From positions 1 to 64,000 of the forward strand of contig JASJOS010000026.1 of assembly GCA_030068525.1 (NCBI GenBank): DNA of 64,000 bases, in the 5' to 3' direction. This DNA comes from Xanthocytophaga flava. Its GTDB lineage: Bacteria; Bacteroidota; Bacteroidia; Cytophagales; 172606-1. Position numbers and translations under genes: made by a program. Below the pieces are notes generated by a model that had not been told where the DNA came from, made no database searches, and worked only from the letters and a program-made list of their open reading frames with translations. Each line of letters begins with the position of its first letter. Within the stretch, counting starts at the first letter, position 1. Of the stretch, positions 54,172 through 63,149 are shown one piece after another.

Positions 54172-54741
54172 TTATCGGAGTAGAAATCCGAAGGAGAGCA
54201 GGAGGGAGATAAGTAAATTTTTTAACCTTTTCAGGGCTATCGTTATTTGTCCCTCTACTGTTTTAACGGAAATCTGTAGTTTAGCCGCAATTTCTTTATT
54301 AGAGAGTTTTTCGATTCGGCTCATTATAAAAATCTCTTTGCATTTTTCGGGTAAACTATCAATCCCCTTTAACAATATTTCTTCCTGTTCCGCTGCGATG
54401 ATTTTATCAAGGATAGGGTCCTGAATAAAAGGATTTTTCTTCCAGTCCGTTAATCTTCGCTGAGCGACTTTATTTTTCTCAATAAAATTATAACAGGCGT
54501 TCCGGACTGAATGGTAGAGATAGGTTTTTAAGGAGAAATTGATTTCAACAGAAGCGTGTTTTTCCCAAAACCGGATGAAAAATTCCTGTGTAATCTCCTT
54601 TGCCTCTTCCACATCTCCCACATATTTCATTGCAAACAAGGTTAAAGGCCTGTAATACAAATGAAAGATCGTTTTAAAAGCTGCCTGATTGCCATCTTTT
54701 AGCTGCCGTATCAGATCTTCTTCAGTGTGAAAAGGGGTCAA
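54172..54741 (-). CDS. ECF RNA polymerase sigma factor (FecI-like), 189 aa
   Basis: Sigma-70 region 2 (AMKYVGDVEEAKEITQEFFI, then RFWEK) and region 4 (LPEKCKEIFIMSRIEKLSNK, then EIAAKLQISVKTVEGQI). This is the Bacteroidota ECF class that works with FecR anti-sigma factors and SusC/SusD loci. It should drive the downstream uptake genes when FecR releases it. It is separated from FecR by copies of MITE and R3 repeats and the T9SS gene, an uncommon order. Confidence 0.9.
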   Translation of the reverse strand: MTPFHTEEDLIRQLKDGNQAAFKTIFHLYYRPLTLFAMKYVGDVEEAKEITQEFFIRFWEKHASVEINFSLKTYLYHSVRNACYNFIEKNKVAQRRLTDWKKNPFIQDPILDKIIAAEQEEILLKGIDSLPEKCKEIFIMSRIEKLSNKEIAAKLQISVKTVEGQITIALKRLKNLLISLLLSFGFLLR

Positions 54742-54911
54742 TAGGGTTTGGAATTAACGTTAGTGATCAGGGGAGGCAATAAAGATTGTTAAGTAAAGAT
54801 AGTTATTGATTTGAAAAAATAGAAAGTGAAGCATAAATTATAGCTAAAAACGTTCAAATGAATACACTTTATAGGAGAATTGTATAGCTGATTCTATACA
54901 TCATTTCTTCC

Positions 54912-55259
54912 TTGAAAACAGCCCTGAGTTTTATGAGGGTGTATAAAAGATGTAGTAGAAAAGTCCCACAAGAAGGGGTGTTTGCTATTAATGGTAAAAG
55001 GGCTTTCTATTATTTTCATGGCATTGGCTGTCGTATTTCTATTGGAAAAGAAGAAATAGATTTTGATTATGGTATAAATGGACGTATAGATGGTTTTGAT
55101 CCATGGAGGATTTCTTTATTCTTACGTGATAAATCGGATGACCCACTCTCCACATTTTCCCAGGGAGAGATACAAAATTGTTTTGATCTACTGGAGGAAA
55201 AAGGTGTTATACAAAAACCAGCTAGATTCCCAGGTTGGCATTTATATTATTTTAAATAG
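54912..55259 (+). CDS. DUF6896-like small protein, 115 aa
   Basis: The core YYFHGIGCRISIGKEEIDFD, then GINGRIDGFDPWRISLFL, fits a family I recall as DUF6896, small soluble proteins often near toxin loci. The frame opens at 54912 with a non-ATG-supported leader; Met8 (MRVYKRCSRK) at 54933 is an equally likely start. Followed 14 bp later by another immunity-like gene. Biochemical role unknown. Confidence 0.6.
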   Translation: MKTALSFMRVYKRCSRKVPQEGVFAINGKRAFYYFHGIGCRISIGKEEIDFDYGINGRIDGFDPWRISLFLRDKSDDPLSTFSQGEIQNCFDLLEEKGVIQKPARFPGWHLYYFK

Positions 55260-55273
55260 TCTTATAATTCAGT

Positions 55274-55711
55274 ATGGAAGAAATTAAGAGGGTAGTAGAG
55301 GTTGTAAAGCAGCAATGTGTGGTGAAAACTATTGCCGGAGGAGGAAATGGTTCAATAATTTTATTTGAAATAGGTGAGCCGGTTGCCTATATTTTATACA
55401 TATACTGTACATGGCGTCTTGAGAAAGGAAATGAAGTTCTTTCTGGCTGGAATGAGTCTCCAGATCCGGAAACTGGTAGTCTCACTTTGACTATTACTGC
55501 TTTAGAAGGTGACATAATTGAAGAGGTTAGCTTAAGCAATTTTTATGACCTGTCAATACATTTTAAGAGTGGCAAAAGACTAACAGTATTCTGTGATATA
55601 ACACCTAATCTGGAAGGAGACTACACGAACTGGTCTTTTTGTGACATACATACTAACAAATGTTATACAATAGATAAAAATTTTTCAGTTCAATTGGAGA
55701 CCTATAATTGA
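55274..55711 (+). CDS. Hypothetical protein, 145 aa (immunity-like)
   Basis: Soluble acidic beta-rich protein (GGGNGSIILFEIGEPVAYIL, later WSFCDIHTNKCYTIDKNF). No signal peptide or family. It forms a two-gene unit with the 54912 gene and is followed by a decayed paralogue of the 38776 gene, all typical of an immunity-gene island. Confidence 0.6.
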   Translation: MEEIKRVVEVVKQQCVVKTIAGGGNGSIILFEIGEPVAYILYIYCTWRLEKGNEVLSGWNESPDPETGSLTLTITALEGDIIEEVSLSNFYDLSIHFKSGKRLTVFCDITPNLEGDYTNWSFCDIHTNKCYTIDKNFSVQLETYN

Positions 55712-55935
55712 TGTTAAACTAATCCAATATTCCTTGAATAAATGAATAAAGAATACTGTGGTGTTACTTTGTTGTTTCTGAGAAGTAGTGATACTGGATT
55801 ACTCAAATCCTATGTTTTGGAATTGGAGGATAACCAGTTACCCATTTGTTAAATGTATGAAATAGTAAATCTTCATGCTTGTTCCTGAATTGACTTACTA
55901 TTTCCGTTGTTAATATTCTCCAGCTATCCAGATAT

Positions 55936-56022
55936 ATGAATCTACTAAATGAAATTACAGAGGTAATGTGAGGGAATGCAGTTATGAACTCCGATGATCC
56001 TGCTTCTTTGAGCCACTGTGAT
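55936..56022 (+). pseudogene. Truncated copy of the 38776 gene
   Basis: The first 29 codons (MNLLNEITEVM, a TGA, then GNAVMNSDDPAS) match MKLINEITELMLENAAMNSD of the 38776 gene, with a stop at codon 12. The rest is lost. About 225 bp before it and 35 bp after it hold nothing recognised. Confidence 0.7.
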
Positions 56023-56058
56023 TAAATGTAATTACTCTTTAATCCAATAGATATTCCT

Positions 56059-57219
56059 ATGAGGTGGTTAGTGATTGTCTTTATTCTATTTTTCTATAAC
56101 AATCTTTATGCAGAAGATATCACAGTAACTTTTCTGACGAATAAAGTAAAAATACCACTTGTTAGGAAATACTTTGGTACTAGGTATAAAGTTAAAAATC
56201 TGAAATCATTTATTGAAGATACCAAACTTGATAACTGTGATGCATTACTATCAAATTTAAAGGATACTAAAGAAAGCTTGCATCTGAATGATTATCTTTA
56301 TAATCAGCTGATTGGTGAAGTTGTTAATGTACTTTATAGTGGTTATAATGAAGATTTTAAAAACGCTTATATTGGCTATCTTCTAGAAAAGTCTGGGTAT
56401 AAAGTCTTTATAGCTTATTATAAACAAATTTTACTTTTTGTGTGTAGTAGTGAATTTATCTATAACCGGAATTCTTTTCGCAGTGGAAAAAATCTTTACT
56501 TCTGCTTAAATGCTAAAAGAATAAAAGACCTACAAATAAATAGTGAAGATTGTTATGAGTTAAATGGACAATCTGGCAAAAATTTCTCTTTTTCAGCAGA
56601 TGTAACCCCTATTACTGCCGAACCAGAAATTCTAAATTATAAAGTACGTTTGTTTGATGGATCGATCTATCATGAGCTACAATATAACCTTAATAAAACA
56701 TTAATAGACGCATACAATGGGTATCCTTTAGTTGAACTTGGCGCAGTAAGCAACACAGAGTTATCAAAAGAAGCTTACAGCAGTTTAATCTCCGAATTAA
56801 AAAGACTTGTTGATGGTAAGGATCAAAAAACGAGTGTCAAAATTTTACTTTCATTTGTAAGAAAGCTTGGAACATATAAGTTTGACACCGAAGTATATGG
56901 TACTGAAAGATGGTTTAGACCAGAAGAAGCACTTTATTATGAATATAAGGATTGTGATGATTACTCAATACTATTCTATTATCTTGTTAAAACAGTATTA
57001 GATCTTCCAGTTATTATAATCCAGTATCCTGGTCATGAGCATGTTAATGTAGGTGTAGAATTGGAACAACCCATTGGAATGATATATACACATAAAGAAA
57101 AAATATATACCATTTGTGAACCAACTGATTCCCTGGACAATCAGGAGTTTTGTACTGATACCTCCTTAGTAAAGGTTAAGAATAAAAAAATACTAGCAGA
57201 ATATAATCCTAAAAACTGA
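56059..57219 (+). CDS. Secreted transglutaminase-like cysteine protein, 386 aa
   Basis: Signal peptide 1-18 (FILFFYNNLYA). The C-terminal ~130 residues carry a transglutaminase/papain-like triad: Cys299 in YKDCDDYS, His326 or His328 in PGHEHVNVG, and Asp357 in CEPTD. The N-terminal 250 residues are a separate, Lys- and Tyr-rich domain. Could be a periplasmic or secreted peptidase or crosslinking enzyme. It lies among immunity-like genes, but with a signal peptide. Confidence 0.7.
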   Translation: MRWLVIVFILFFYNNLYAEDITVTFLTNKVKIPLVRKYFGTRYKVKNLKSFIEDTKLDNCDALLSNLKDTKESLHLNDYLYNQLIGEVVNVLYSGYNEDFKNAYIGYLLEKSGYKVFIAYYKQILLFVCSSEFIYNRNSFRSGKNLYFCLNAKRIKDLQINSEDCYELNGQSGKNFSFSADVTPITAEPEILNYKVRLFDGSIYHELQYNLNKTLIDAYNGYPLVELGAVSNTELSKEAYSSLISELKRLVDGKDQKTSVKILLSFVRKLGTYKFDTEVYGTERWFRPEEALYYEYKDCDDYSILFYYLVKTVLDLPVIIIQYPGHEHVNVGVELEQPIGMIYTHKEKIYTICEPTDSLDNQEFCTDTSLVKVKNKKILAEYNPKN

Positions 57220-57310
57220 TTATATTCTGTAGCTAATCTTGTTAGAGTAGTATCCAATAATGAGGCAAAAGGATTGCCAAACTGGAAATGAAAGTTTGCT
57301 ACTCATGTAG

Positions 57311-57525
57311 ACCCTTATTTTGTCCCATATCTTTTCTGGAAACATGGTTTGTAAATAAAGAAAAAAAACACTTTCCCTGTCCTCCTGAAAAGGCCGTGTG
57401 ACAAATAGAGCCGCGCTTGGTTTTGTAGTGAAAGATATTTATTCAGAATCCAAAAGCCGCCGGTCTTGCCACGAGTTCCTTACAGGAGGACAGAGTGTGG
57501 ATGCTCCTTTCAGGAGGACAAAAAA
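57311..57525 (+). repeat. MITE-like dispersed repeat, partial copy D
   Basis: Left terminal repeat ACCCTTATTTTGTCCCATAT, then the inner block in the copy A order: GTCCTCCTGAAAAGG, GTGTGACAAATAGAGC, then CCGCCGGTCTTGCCACGAG and TTCCTTACAGGAGGACAG. The right part is absent. Confidence 0.65.
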
Positions 57526-57680
57526 AGGAGGATTGATCCTTCTATTAGTACAGAGAGGAATTGCTTGACACGAGAGAAAGAAGTTTTATATCCAATGGCG
57601 AGATAATATGACCAATTACTAACCGTACTCTAGTAGAAGCTTACAAACAGATATTATGTTTTGATAAGTTGTACAAAACA

Positions 57681-58433
57681 TTAAAAGGCATAATTACGCA
57701 TGCCACCATCTACTACAGCTACTGTTCCAGTGACGTATCTGGCTCGCGGAGAGACAAGGAAAACGGCCATGTTAGCCATATCCTGAGGCTCACCGAAATC
57801 GCCCAACGGAATTGCCTGTTCTGCAAAGCGTTGTCGTTCCTCTCCCGGAAAATAGGGGCGGATGTTATTGGTATCAATAAGACCTGGCTGGAGGCAATTG
57901 ACTCTGATGCCATACTTGCCTAATTCACCAGCAAGTTGTTTTGACCAGGCCGTTACGGCAGCTTTGGCAATGGCTGACACATTCAGTTGACGTAGCTCAT
58001 AGGTGCTGGTGAGGTTGAGAATTGCTCCCTGCTTTCGTTCTATAAAATGTGGTATAAGCAGATGCGTTAACTTGCGGTGTTGTTCAAAGTCAAGCGTCAT
58101 GGCGGCAATCCAGTCTTCTTCCTGCCCGGTAAGTGGCACAGGTCTGCTACGGCCTGCATTGTTTATCAGAATATCCACCTGCCCTAAGTTATCTAACGCT
58201 GCCTTGGCTATTCGCTGAGGTGCTTCTTTATCTACAAAGTCTTGAACCAGTAAAACAGGTTCCGTACCTCCTGAAGCGATGATGTCTGATTTTAAATCGT
58301 TAAGCAACGCTTCGTTACGGGCAGTTGCCAGCACTTTCACTCCTTCAAGGGCAAGCTCTCTGGTAATGGCTCTGCCTATACCCTGACTTGCTCCACTGAC
58401 AATAGCGGTTTTCTTGTTTAAATGTAAGTCCAT
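57681..58433 (-). CDS. SDR-family oxidoreductase-like protein, 250 aa
   Basis: Rossmann-fold short-chain dehydrogenase. Cofactor motif SGASQGIG is at residues 13-20, NNAG at 91-94, and PGLIDTN near 183-189. The start at 58433 (MDLHLNKKTAIVSGASQG) is chosen. Oddity: the YxxxK active-site pair reads S153-A-I-A-K157, so the catalytic Tyr is Ser, and the distance to the Ser143 region is short. It may be inactive as a standard dehydrogenase. Divergent from an HxlR regulator. Confidence 0.85.
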   Translation of the reverse strand: MDLHLNKKTAIVSGASQGIGRAITRELALEGVKVLATARNEALLNDLKSDIIASGGTEPVLLVQDFVDKEAPQRIAKAALDNLGQVDILINNAGRSRPVPLTGQEEDWIAAMTLDFEQHRKLTHLLIPHFIERKQGAILNLTSTYELRQLNVSAIAKAAVTAWSKQLAGELGKYGIRVNCLQPGLIDTNNIRPYFPGEERQRFAEQAIPLGDFGEPQDMANMAVFLVSPRARYVTGTVAVVDGGMRNYAF

Positions 58434-58528
58434 ATTGCTGAAATTTTTGTTTTTTGCAATAGTAGGGCTTTGCGCGTATTTTTGATTTACCTGTAATGAA
58501 TTGTGTGCTACTATAAAATTTGTAAGTA

Positions 58529-58879
58529 ATGCCAGGCAGAAAAACAACCTCCACCTTTACCCGAAACGAGCAATGCATTATCAACTGCAACCTCACCTAT
58601 GCAGTACATATACTCAGCGGTCGTTGGAAACTGTTAATTCTTGATAAACTCAAACAAAGACAGATGCGGTTTAGTGAATTAAAGAAGGAATTTTCCTATA
58701 TCTCTGAGCGTATGCTAACCTTGCAATTGCAAGCAATGGAAGAGGATGGACTTCTGAAGCGAACTGTCTATCCGGAAGTGCCGCCAAGGGTAGAATACGA
58801 ACTTACGGAAATGGCCATTGAGCTGACTCCGATACTGGATCATCTGAGCCAATGGGCAGAAAAGAACCGAAAGAAGTAA
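58529..58879 (+). CDS. HxlR-family transcriptional regulator, 116 aa
   Basis: Winged-helix HxlR protein with a Cys pair near the start (EQCIINCNLTYAVHILSGRW), MRFSELKKEFSYISERMLTL (HTH) and YPEVPPRVEYELTEMAIELT (wing). Divergently arranged with the SDR gene (95 bp apart), which it probably represses. The two cysteines suggest redox or electrophile sensing; inferred. Confidence 0.85.
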   Translation: MPGRKTTSTFTRNEQCIINCNLTYAVHILSGRWKLLILDKLKQRQMRFSELKKEFSYISERMLTLQLQAMEEDGLLKRTVYPEVPPRVEYELTEMAIELTPILDHLSQWAEKNRKK

Positions 58880-58928
58880 AGTATGCTTGATAGTATCCCG
58901 ATGTAATTTGGAGTTAACTTAATCCTTA

Positions 58929-59384
58929 ATGAAAGTTCAAATGGAGATGGTATTTACCTTCGAAATAACTACTGTTCCTGAACATAAGGAATTACGCTAT
59001 TATTGGGCTCATTTAGAAGGTTCACTTGCTATCTCTGTTGACAATATCCTCTTTTTTGAAGAGTCTGATATATGTTTGATTGAGTTAGCTAATGATATGC
59101 ATAATTGGTTATTATCTGATAAACTTAATACCCAGCCTGATTTTATCTATAAAACTGTTGATTACTATCCTGAGCCAATCCTGATCTTTGAATATATCAA
59201 CTATGATTTTTATAAAATAGAATCTATCTGGCAAAAAACAGAACTGACACACTTTGTACCAAAAAATAGTATTATTACTGCATTTGAAACTTTTCTGAAG
59301 AATTTGGAAAAAGAATTAGCACAAACGTTAACTATCGATTTAAATGAATTATTGCGCGATTTAAATCAAGTGGGGGACACTTAG
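58929..59384 (+). CDS. Hypothetical protein, 151 aa (immunity-like)
   Basis: Soluble acidic protein MKVQMEMVFTFEITTVPEHK... with a WAHLEGSLAISVDNILFFEE stretch and a helical tail. No signal or membrane segment and no family. Size and style match other orphan immunity-like genes here. Its separate start lies 49 bp after the HxlR gene. Confidence 0.6.
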   Translation: MKVQMEMVFTFEITTVPEHKELRYYWAHLEGSLAISVDNILFFEESDICLIELANDMHNWLLSDKLNTQPDFIYKTVDYYPEPILIFEYINYDFYKIESIWQKTELTHFVPKNSIITAFETFLKNLEKELAQTLTIDLNELLRDLNQVGDT

Positions 59385-59548
59385 TGTTAAGACAAGTTGA
59401 AGATTTGGATAGTATGAGATGTCTGGATCTATCCTTTCTGCTACAACCATATAGTGGATGTGGTTACAAATTTCAAACTTTTCTTCTGTGAATTGTAAAG
59501 TCTAAAAAGATGTGTGTTTCATTTTGGTATGAAAAGGAAAAAAGTTGT

Positions 59549-60058
59549 ATGAAATACCTCAAAAAGTATGTTATACAAACAATAAGAAAGTTTTTTGTAT
59601 TGTTACAAATAGGATTGTTGGTTGGGTGTACATCAGGCGGTAGTGAACCAGCAAACTTTTATATTTCGAATAAGGATGATATGGATCATCTTGCTGTTAC
59701 CATTCGTTCATTTGAGAGGATCTATTCATGTAGAAAAATAAATAACAATGCCTATGTATTGCACATGCAAAATGAAACAACTGAGTATTTTGTCAATAAG
59801 GATAGTTTGAATATACTCTTCCTGCAAAATGAAAAAATGGCACATGCTGCAGATAACTTAAAGTTCTTCAACTTGCTGGAGTCTTACCTAAAAGTAGATC
59901 AGGATATACTCTTTCAGTTTAAGGGTACAGCTTATATGTATGTCTATTCAAAGTCAGTAGATAATACAGTAATTAAAAGGAAGAAAGATAGTGTACTGGA
60001 ATTTTTTTCAATAAACTGTAACTGGTACGCTTACAGACGAAAGTTGGGGCTTTACTAG
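59549..60058 (+). CDS. Lipoprotein, 169 aa, unknown function
   Basis: Start at 59549 (MKYLKKYVIQTIRKFFVLLQ) preferred over an upstream frame start at 59510. Lipobox IGLLVGCTSGG. The mature part is mixed, with a helical middle and no motif. Ends tail to tail with a minus-strand fragment at 60055-60189. Not recognised. Confidence 0.6.
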   Translation: MKYLKKYVIQTIRKFFVLLQIGLLVGCTSGGSEPANFYISNKDDMDHLAVTIRSFERIYSCRKINNNAYVLHMQNETTEYFVNKDSLNILFLQNEKMAHAADNLKFFNLLESYLKVDQDILFQFKGTAYMYVYSKSVDNTVIKRKKDSVLEFFSINCNWYAYRRKLGLY

Positions 60059-60189
60059 TATATCTGTAGTTTGGTAAGCAATTTAATCCACGCCTGTTTG
60101 GCTTTTTCATTAAGCTGTTCCCTAGCCCGATTCTTTAGTTTTAAGAATGCCTTGTAACATGGGGGACTTATTTCGAAAAATGCAATCAT
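60055..60189 (-). CDS. Short frame or C-terminal remnant, 44 aa
   Basis: The minus frame reads MIAFFEISPPCYKAFLKLKN and continues QLNEKAKQAWIKLLTKLQIY before TAG; the same frame is open to about 60250 without a better start. Composition is protein-like and basic, like a toxin or structural C-terminus. Probably a remnant; uncertain. Confidence 0.3.
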   Translation of the reverse strand: MIAFFEISPPCYKAFLKLKNRAREQLNEKAKQAWIKLLTKLQIY

Positions 60190-60313
60190 TGAATTATGCA
60201 CATCATAAGTATAAGTACAGGAAATAGAATATAGAGAAAGTGGTCTGTTTTAACATAATTGGATTTTTATACCATGTATTTCTTTTCTGGCGAATAGGGT
60301 AATTGGCTGCTTT

Positions 60314-60526
60314 TCAGCCTATATAACTACTTATGAATGAAAGCAATGCTGAAATACCTCCTTTGTATTCAGGTGCTCGATCTGCTGTTTGATAAATAAA
60401 CACATTCAGTTCTTTACTCCATGTCTTTTTACAGGAATTCCCTGTTTTGTTACTTGATAAATGAACAAAGCTGCAACATAAAATGATTAAGATGCCTAGA
60501 GGGATATATAGTTGGTTGCTTCTCAT
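60314..60526 (-). CDS. Small exported protein with truncated TonB-C-like end, 70 aa
   Basis: Signal peptide about 1-24 (LGILIILCCSFVHLSS). The end VFIYQTADRAPEYKGGISAL and LLSFISSYIG resembles the start of a TonB C-terminal domain (..PE(Y/F)KGG...L..FI), where a full domain would run 70 residues more. A truncated exported protein or pseudogene. Confidence 0.4.
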   Translation of the reverse strand: MRSNQLYIPLGILIILCCSFVHLSSNKTGNSCKKTWSKELNVFIYQTADRAPEYKGGISALLSFISSYIG

Positions 60527-60686
60527 TTTTTACCTTGATTAGTATATAAAGCATTATGACCATTAACCAGAGTCGCTCCATATAGAGATAGTTACTTAGT
60601 TGTATACCTGTTAGCTGCCCAAAAGTAAGTGCTCTCGTTGTATAAAATAATAGGGCATAGACATGCCATGAAACGCCAAAACGTAC

Positions 60687-60878
60687 TTAACGATTATAGT
60701 GTACAAAATAAGGATCTATACAATCTTTTTCTTGTACATACCTTATGGAATCAAATAGGATTGCCTCACTCCATTCCCCCTTCTTATAATTTATTGCTTT
60801 GTTGATAACAAGAATTGAATCATTCTGGCTGTTTATGCTCGAAATAGAACTGAATAAGCAGCCAACAATTAAAAACAC
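60687..60878 (-). CDS. Short exported peptide, 63 aa, doubtful
   Basis: A hydrophobic start (MFLIVGCLFSSISSINSQ) like a signal or lipoprotein leader, followed by 45 residues with no motif. It may be a small secreted protein or the 5' end of a broken gene, perhaps related to the neighbouring 60314 frame. Low confidence. Confidence 0.3.
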   Translation of the reverse strand: MFLIVGCLFSSISSINSQNDSILVINKAINYKKGEWSEAILFDSIRYVQEKDCIDPYFVHYNR

Positions 60879-61321
60879 AGTTTCTTAAAGTAATACAGGC
60901 CTTTTTGCTGCTATACTATTGAGGATGTATCTGTAAAGGATTAAATTGTTTACAATTGGCCTGAGATCTATACAAACAATACAGAAAGCATACAGATTTC
61001 CTGATTAAGAATATCCATTTGGCTTTGCGTAAAAATCCGTTAGTGAGAAAAGTTTGTATTGTAACTCATATTTTCTCACTAAACAGGTCGGCATAACAAT
61101 ACTTAGTAAGTTTCGACGCCAGTAATCTTCTGGGGAATGCCCTATCAGAGTTGTATAAAGGGTTATTGACAGTCGTCTTTTGCAGACCATACCTTTGCAA
61201 AATGTAAAGATATCCATAAATGATATGTCTGGGGCATTGGCGGACTGCTAGTATACCTTCTTGGCCTCTGTACTAATTCTGTTTCATACGATTTTAACTC
61301 AACATATAGTCTGGTACCCTT
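60879..61321. other. Gene-poor gap with a 12-bp hairpin
   Basis: No credible gene. TTAGTGAGAAAA (61040-61051) pairs exactly with TTTTCTCACTAA (61071-61082) around a 19-nt loop; possible terminator or regulatory hairpin. A minus-strand open frame at 61005-61217 looks like chance. Confidence 0.4.
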
Positions 61322-61822
61322 ATGAAAAACCCAAAGACCACCTTAGCAACACCTCTACTCGTACTACTAAGCTGCCTGATATTTGCCGGATGCAACTATA
61401 GCAAAGGAGCCAAGAAAGACCTTCTTACAGGACTTTCATTCAACTACAATGGATTTGTTGTACAAGACATGGCATTGGTAGATCCGGAAAATAACCGTAT
61501 GACCGATAATAAAGTAAAGTTAAATTCAGAGATAGCCATAGTAGCGCTTGGGATAAATAACTATGGGCTTAAGGACGGCAAGGCTTTTCCAGGAATGAGT
61601 TTGTTGGTGACCGATACAAAGGGAACGCCAGTACTTAAGGCCGATGACTTGTTTTCAGGCGATCAGGGTCATCCGCCTGCAGATGCTACTGAACTACGTG
61701 GGAAGATTACCATTGCACAACCCATGGCAGCCGGTCAAACCTATCATGTTAAATTACGTATTTGGGACAAGGTGAAAGCCGATAATGAGCTGAATGCCGA
61801 AACCGACCTGGTTGTGCAATAA
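61322..61822 (+). CDS. Lipoprotein, 166 aa, unknown function
   Basis: Lipobox LLSCLIFAGCNYS at residues ~14-26. The mature domain is beta-rich and shows GLSFNYNGFVVQDMALVDPE and a conserved-looking AAGQTYHVKLRIWDK near the end, compatible with an Ig-like or TPR-free surface domain. No adjacent partner. Not recognised. Confidence 0.65.
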   Translation: MKNPKTTLATPLLVLLSCLIFAGCNYSKGAKKDLLTGLSFNYNGFVVQDMALVDPENNRMTDNKVKLNSEIAIVALGINNYGLKDGKAFPGMSLLVTDTKGTPVLKADDLFSGDQGHPPADATELRGKITIAQPMAAGQTYHVKLRIWDKVKADNELNAETDLVVQ

Positions 61823-61898
61823 GTAATGATTTAGCTGGCCCGGTATACCTGGAAAGGATGTCTGCTTCTGGAAATTCGGATTCTGAATTCAGATTAGA

Positions 61899-62420
61899 AT
61901 GAATAAACAGATGGAATATATATTTGTTGGAGATACTGGATTGCTTCGATTGGTAAAACCAGAATGGAAGGGTTACTGCATTAGATCAGTTGCAGATATC
62001 GAATACTGGATTAAGAAAACGAACCAAAAACCAGATGGTAACTCAGAAATAACCGCAACATTTATTATTGACTTAGAATATAGTTTACTGATCAATGACA
62101 GACATTCCGAACATGTTGTCTGTGCAGCAGGAAGTAATGTATTGTCTGCAGGCGAAATAACATTTGAATTAGGTAAAAACAAATCATACCTTATTAGTCA
62201 AATCACCAATCAATCTACAGGTTATTGTCCTTCACCTAAATCCTGGAGTGCAGTAAAATACGCCTTAGAAAAGGTTGGGATTCCATTTCCGGATTTTTTT
62301 ACCGTTGCATTCGAATTCCGGATTTGTAGTACATGTGGTTGGATTAATGTAATCAAAGACAATTATTTTGTTTGTATCAATAGTGAATGTCAAAATCCAT
62401 TATCGGCCCATGAAAATTGA
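61899..62420 (+). CDS. Hypothetical protein with C-terminal zinc-ribbon-like cysteines, 173 aa
   Basis: Soluble protein. The first 140 residues are mixed alpha/beta without motif. Near the end the CSTCGW...FVCINSEC pattern (CxxC then CxxxxxC) suggests a small zinc-binding ribbon. Immunity-like size. Unrecognised; an internal ATG four codons in is also possible. Confidence 0.6.
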   Translation: MNKQMEYIFVGDTGLLRLVKPEWKGYCIRSVADIEYWIKKTNQKPDGNSEITATFIIDLEYSLLINDRHSEHVVCAAGSNVLSAGEITFELGKNKSYLISQITNQSTGYCPSPKSWSAVKYALEKVGIPFPDFFTVAFEFRICSTCGWINVIKDNYFVCINSECQNPLSAHEN

Positions 62421-62567
62421 GGTAGTCAAACTTATTTTGAGGGAATGAATTAGGTATTGAGGAGAGATACATAGCAAAGCTAAACAAAGGAGTTACAAAG
62501 AGTGTTGTGATACTTTTAACCACGAAAGTAGTGTAGACACTCAAACCGCCTCTGCAGTGAGGTTAGT

Positions 62568-63031
62568 CCCTTATCGTATCCCATAAGTTTTTCAATTTTG
62601 AAGGTTTTACGGAAATGCTCTTTTTTATTTCCTAAAACCTTTTTTTGTCCTCCTGAAGATTCTTCCTTTGCCGTCCTCCTGAAAGGAACTCGTGGCAAGA
62701 CCGGCGGCCTTTCCGACTGGAGATGATTTTTTCTCTCATAAAGGAAATGTGGCTCTATTTGTCACAAGATTCTTTCAGAAGGACAATAAAGAAATATGAA
62801 AAAAAGAAATAAATTTCCTTACCTTGACTGCATTGAGTGGAAGCTGCGTTGGTAGGTAAGGCCCTGTTTGAGTACTATCACACAACTGAACTTGGCTCTC
62901 TTTGTCCCAACGCAACGGACGTTGCTTTCATTTTGGGTCCGAACGGACGTTCGAACCAGCGTCTTTCTATTTTAACCGGTTTCGTCTTCCCTTAAAACTT
63001 GTTTGCGAAAAAGTTATGGGACAAGATAAGA
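62568..63031 (+). repeat. MITE-like dispersed repeat, copy E
   Basis: Left terminal repeat CCCTTATCGTATCCCATAAG and right TTATGGGACAAGATAAG. The inner block is flipped relative to copy A: GTCCTCCTGAAAGGAACTCG, then GGCAAGACCGGCGGCC, later GCTCTATTTGTCAC and TTCTTTCAGAAGGAC. The right part (CAACGCAACGGACGTTGC, GAACGGACGTTCGAACCAGC) has the same orientation as in copy A. Confidence 0.7.
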
Positions 63032-63149
63032 GGCAAGTCCCTATCTTTTTCGGAAGAGAGGTCTCTACTAAAGAAAAAGACATCCTTTGGAATTGAGCAG
63101 GTTGTGAGTGAAAATAAGTTGAAAAAGCCTTGTAGAAGGTAAGTGTTTT

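Noticed and set aside
61005-61217. 70-codon minus-strand frame
   Set aside because: Covers a perfect hairpin, lacks a motif or signal, and has no neighbour support.
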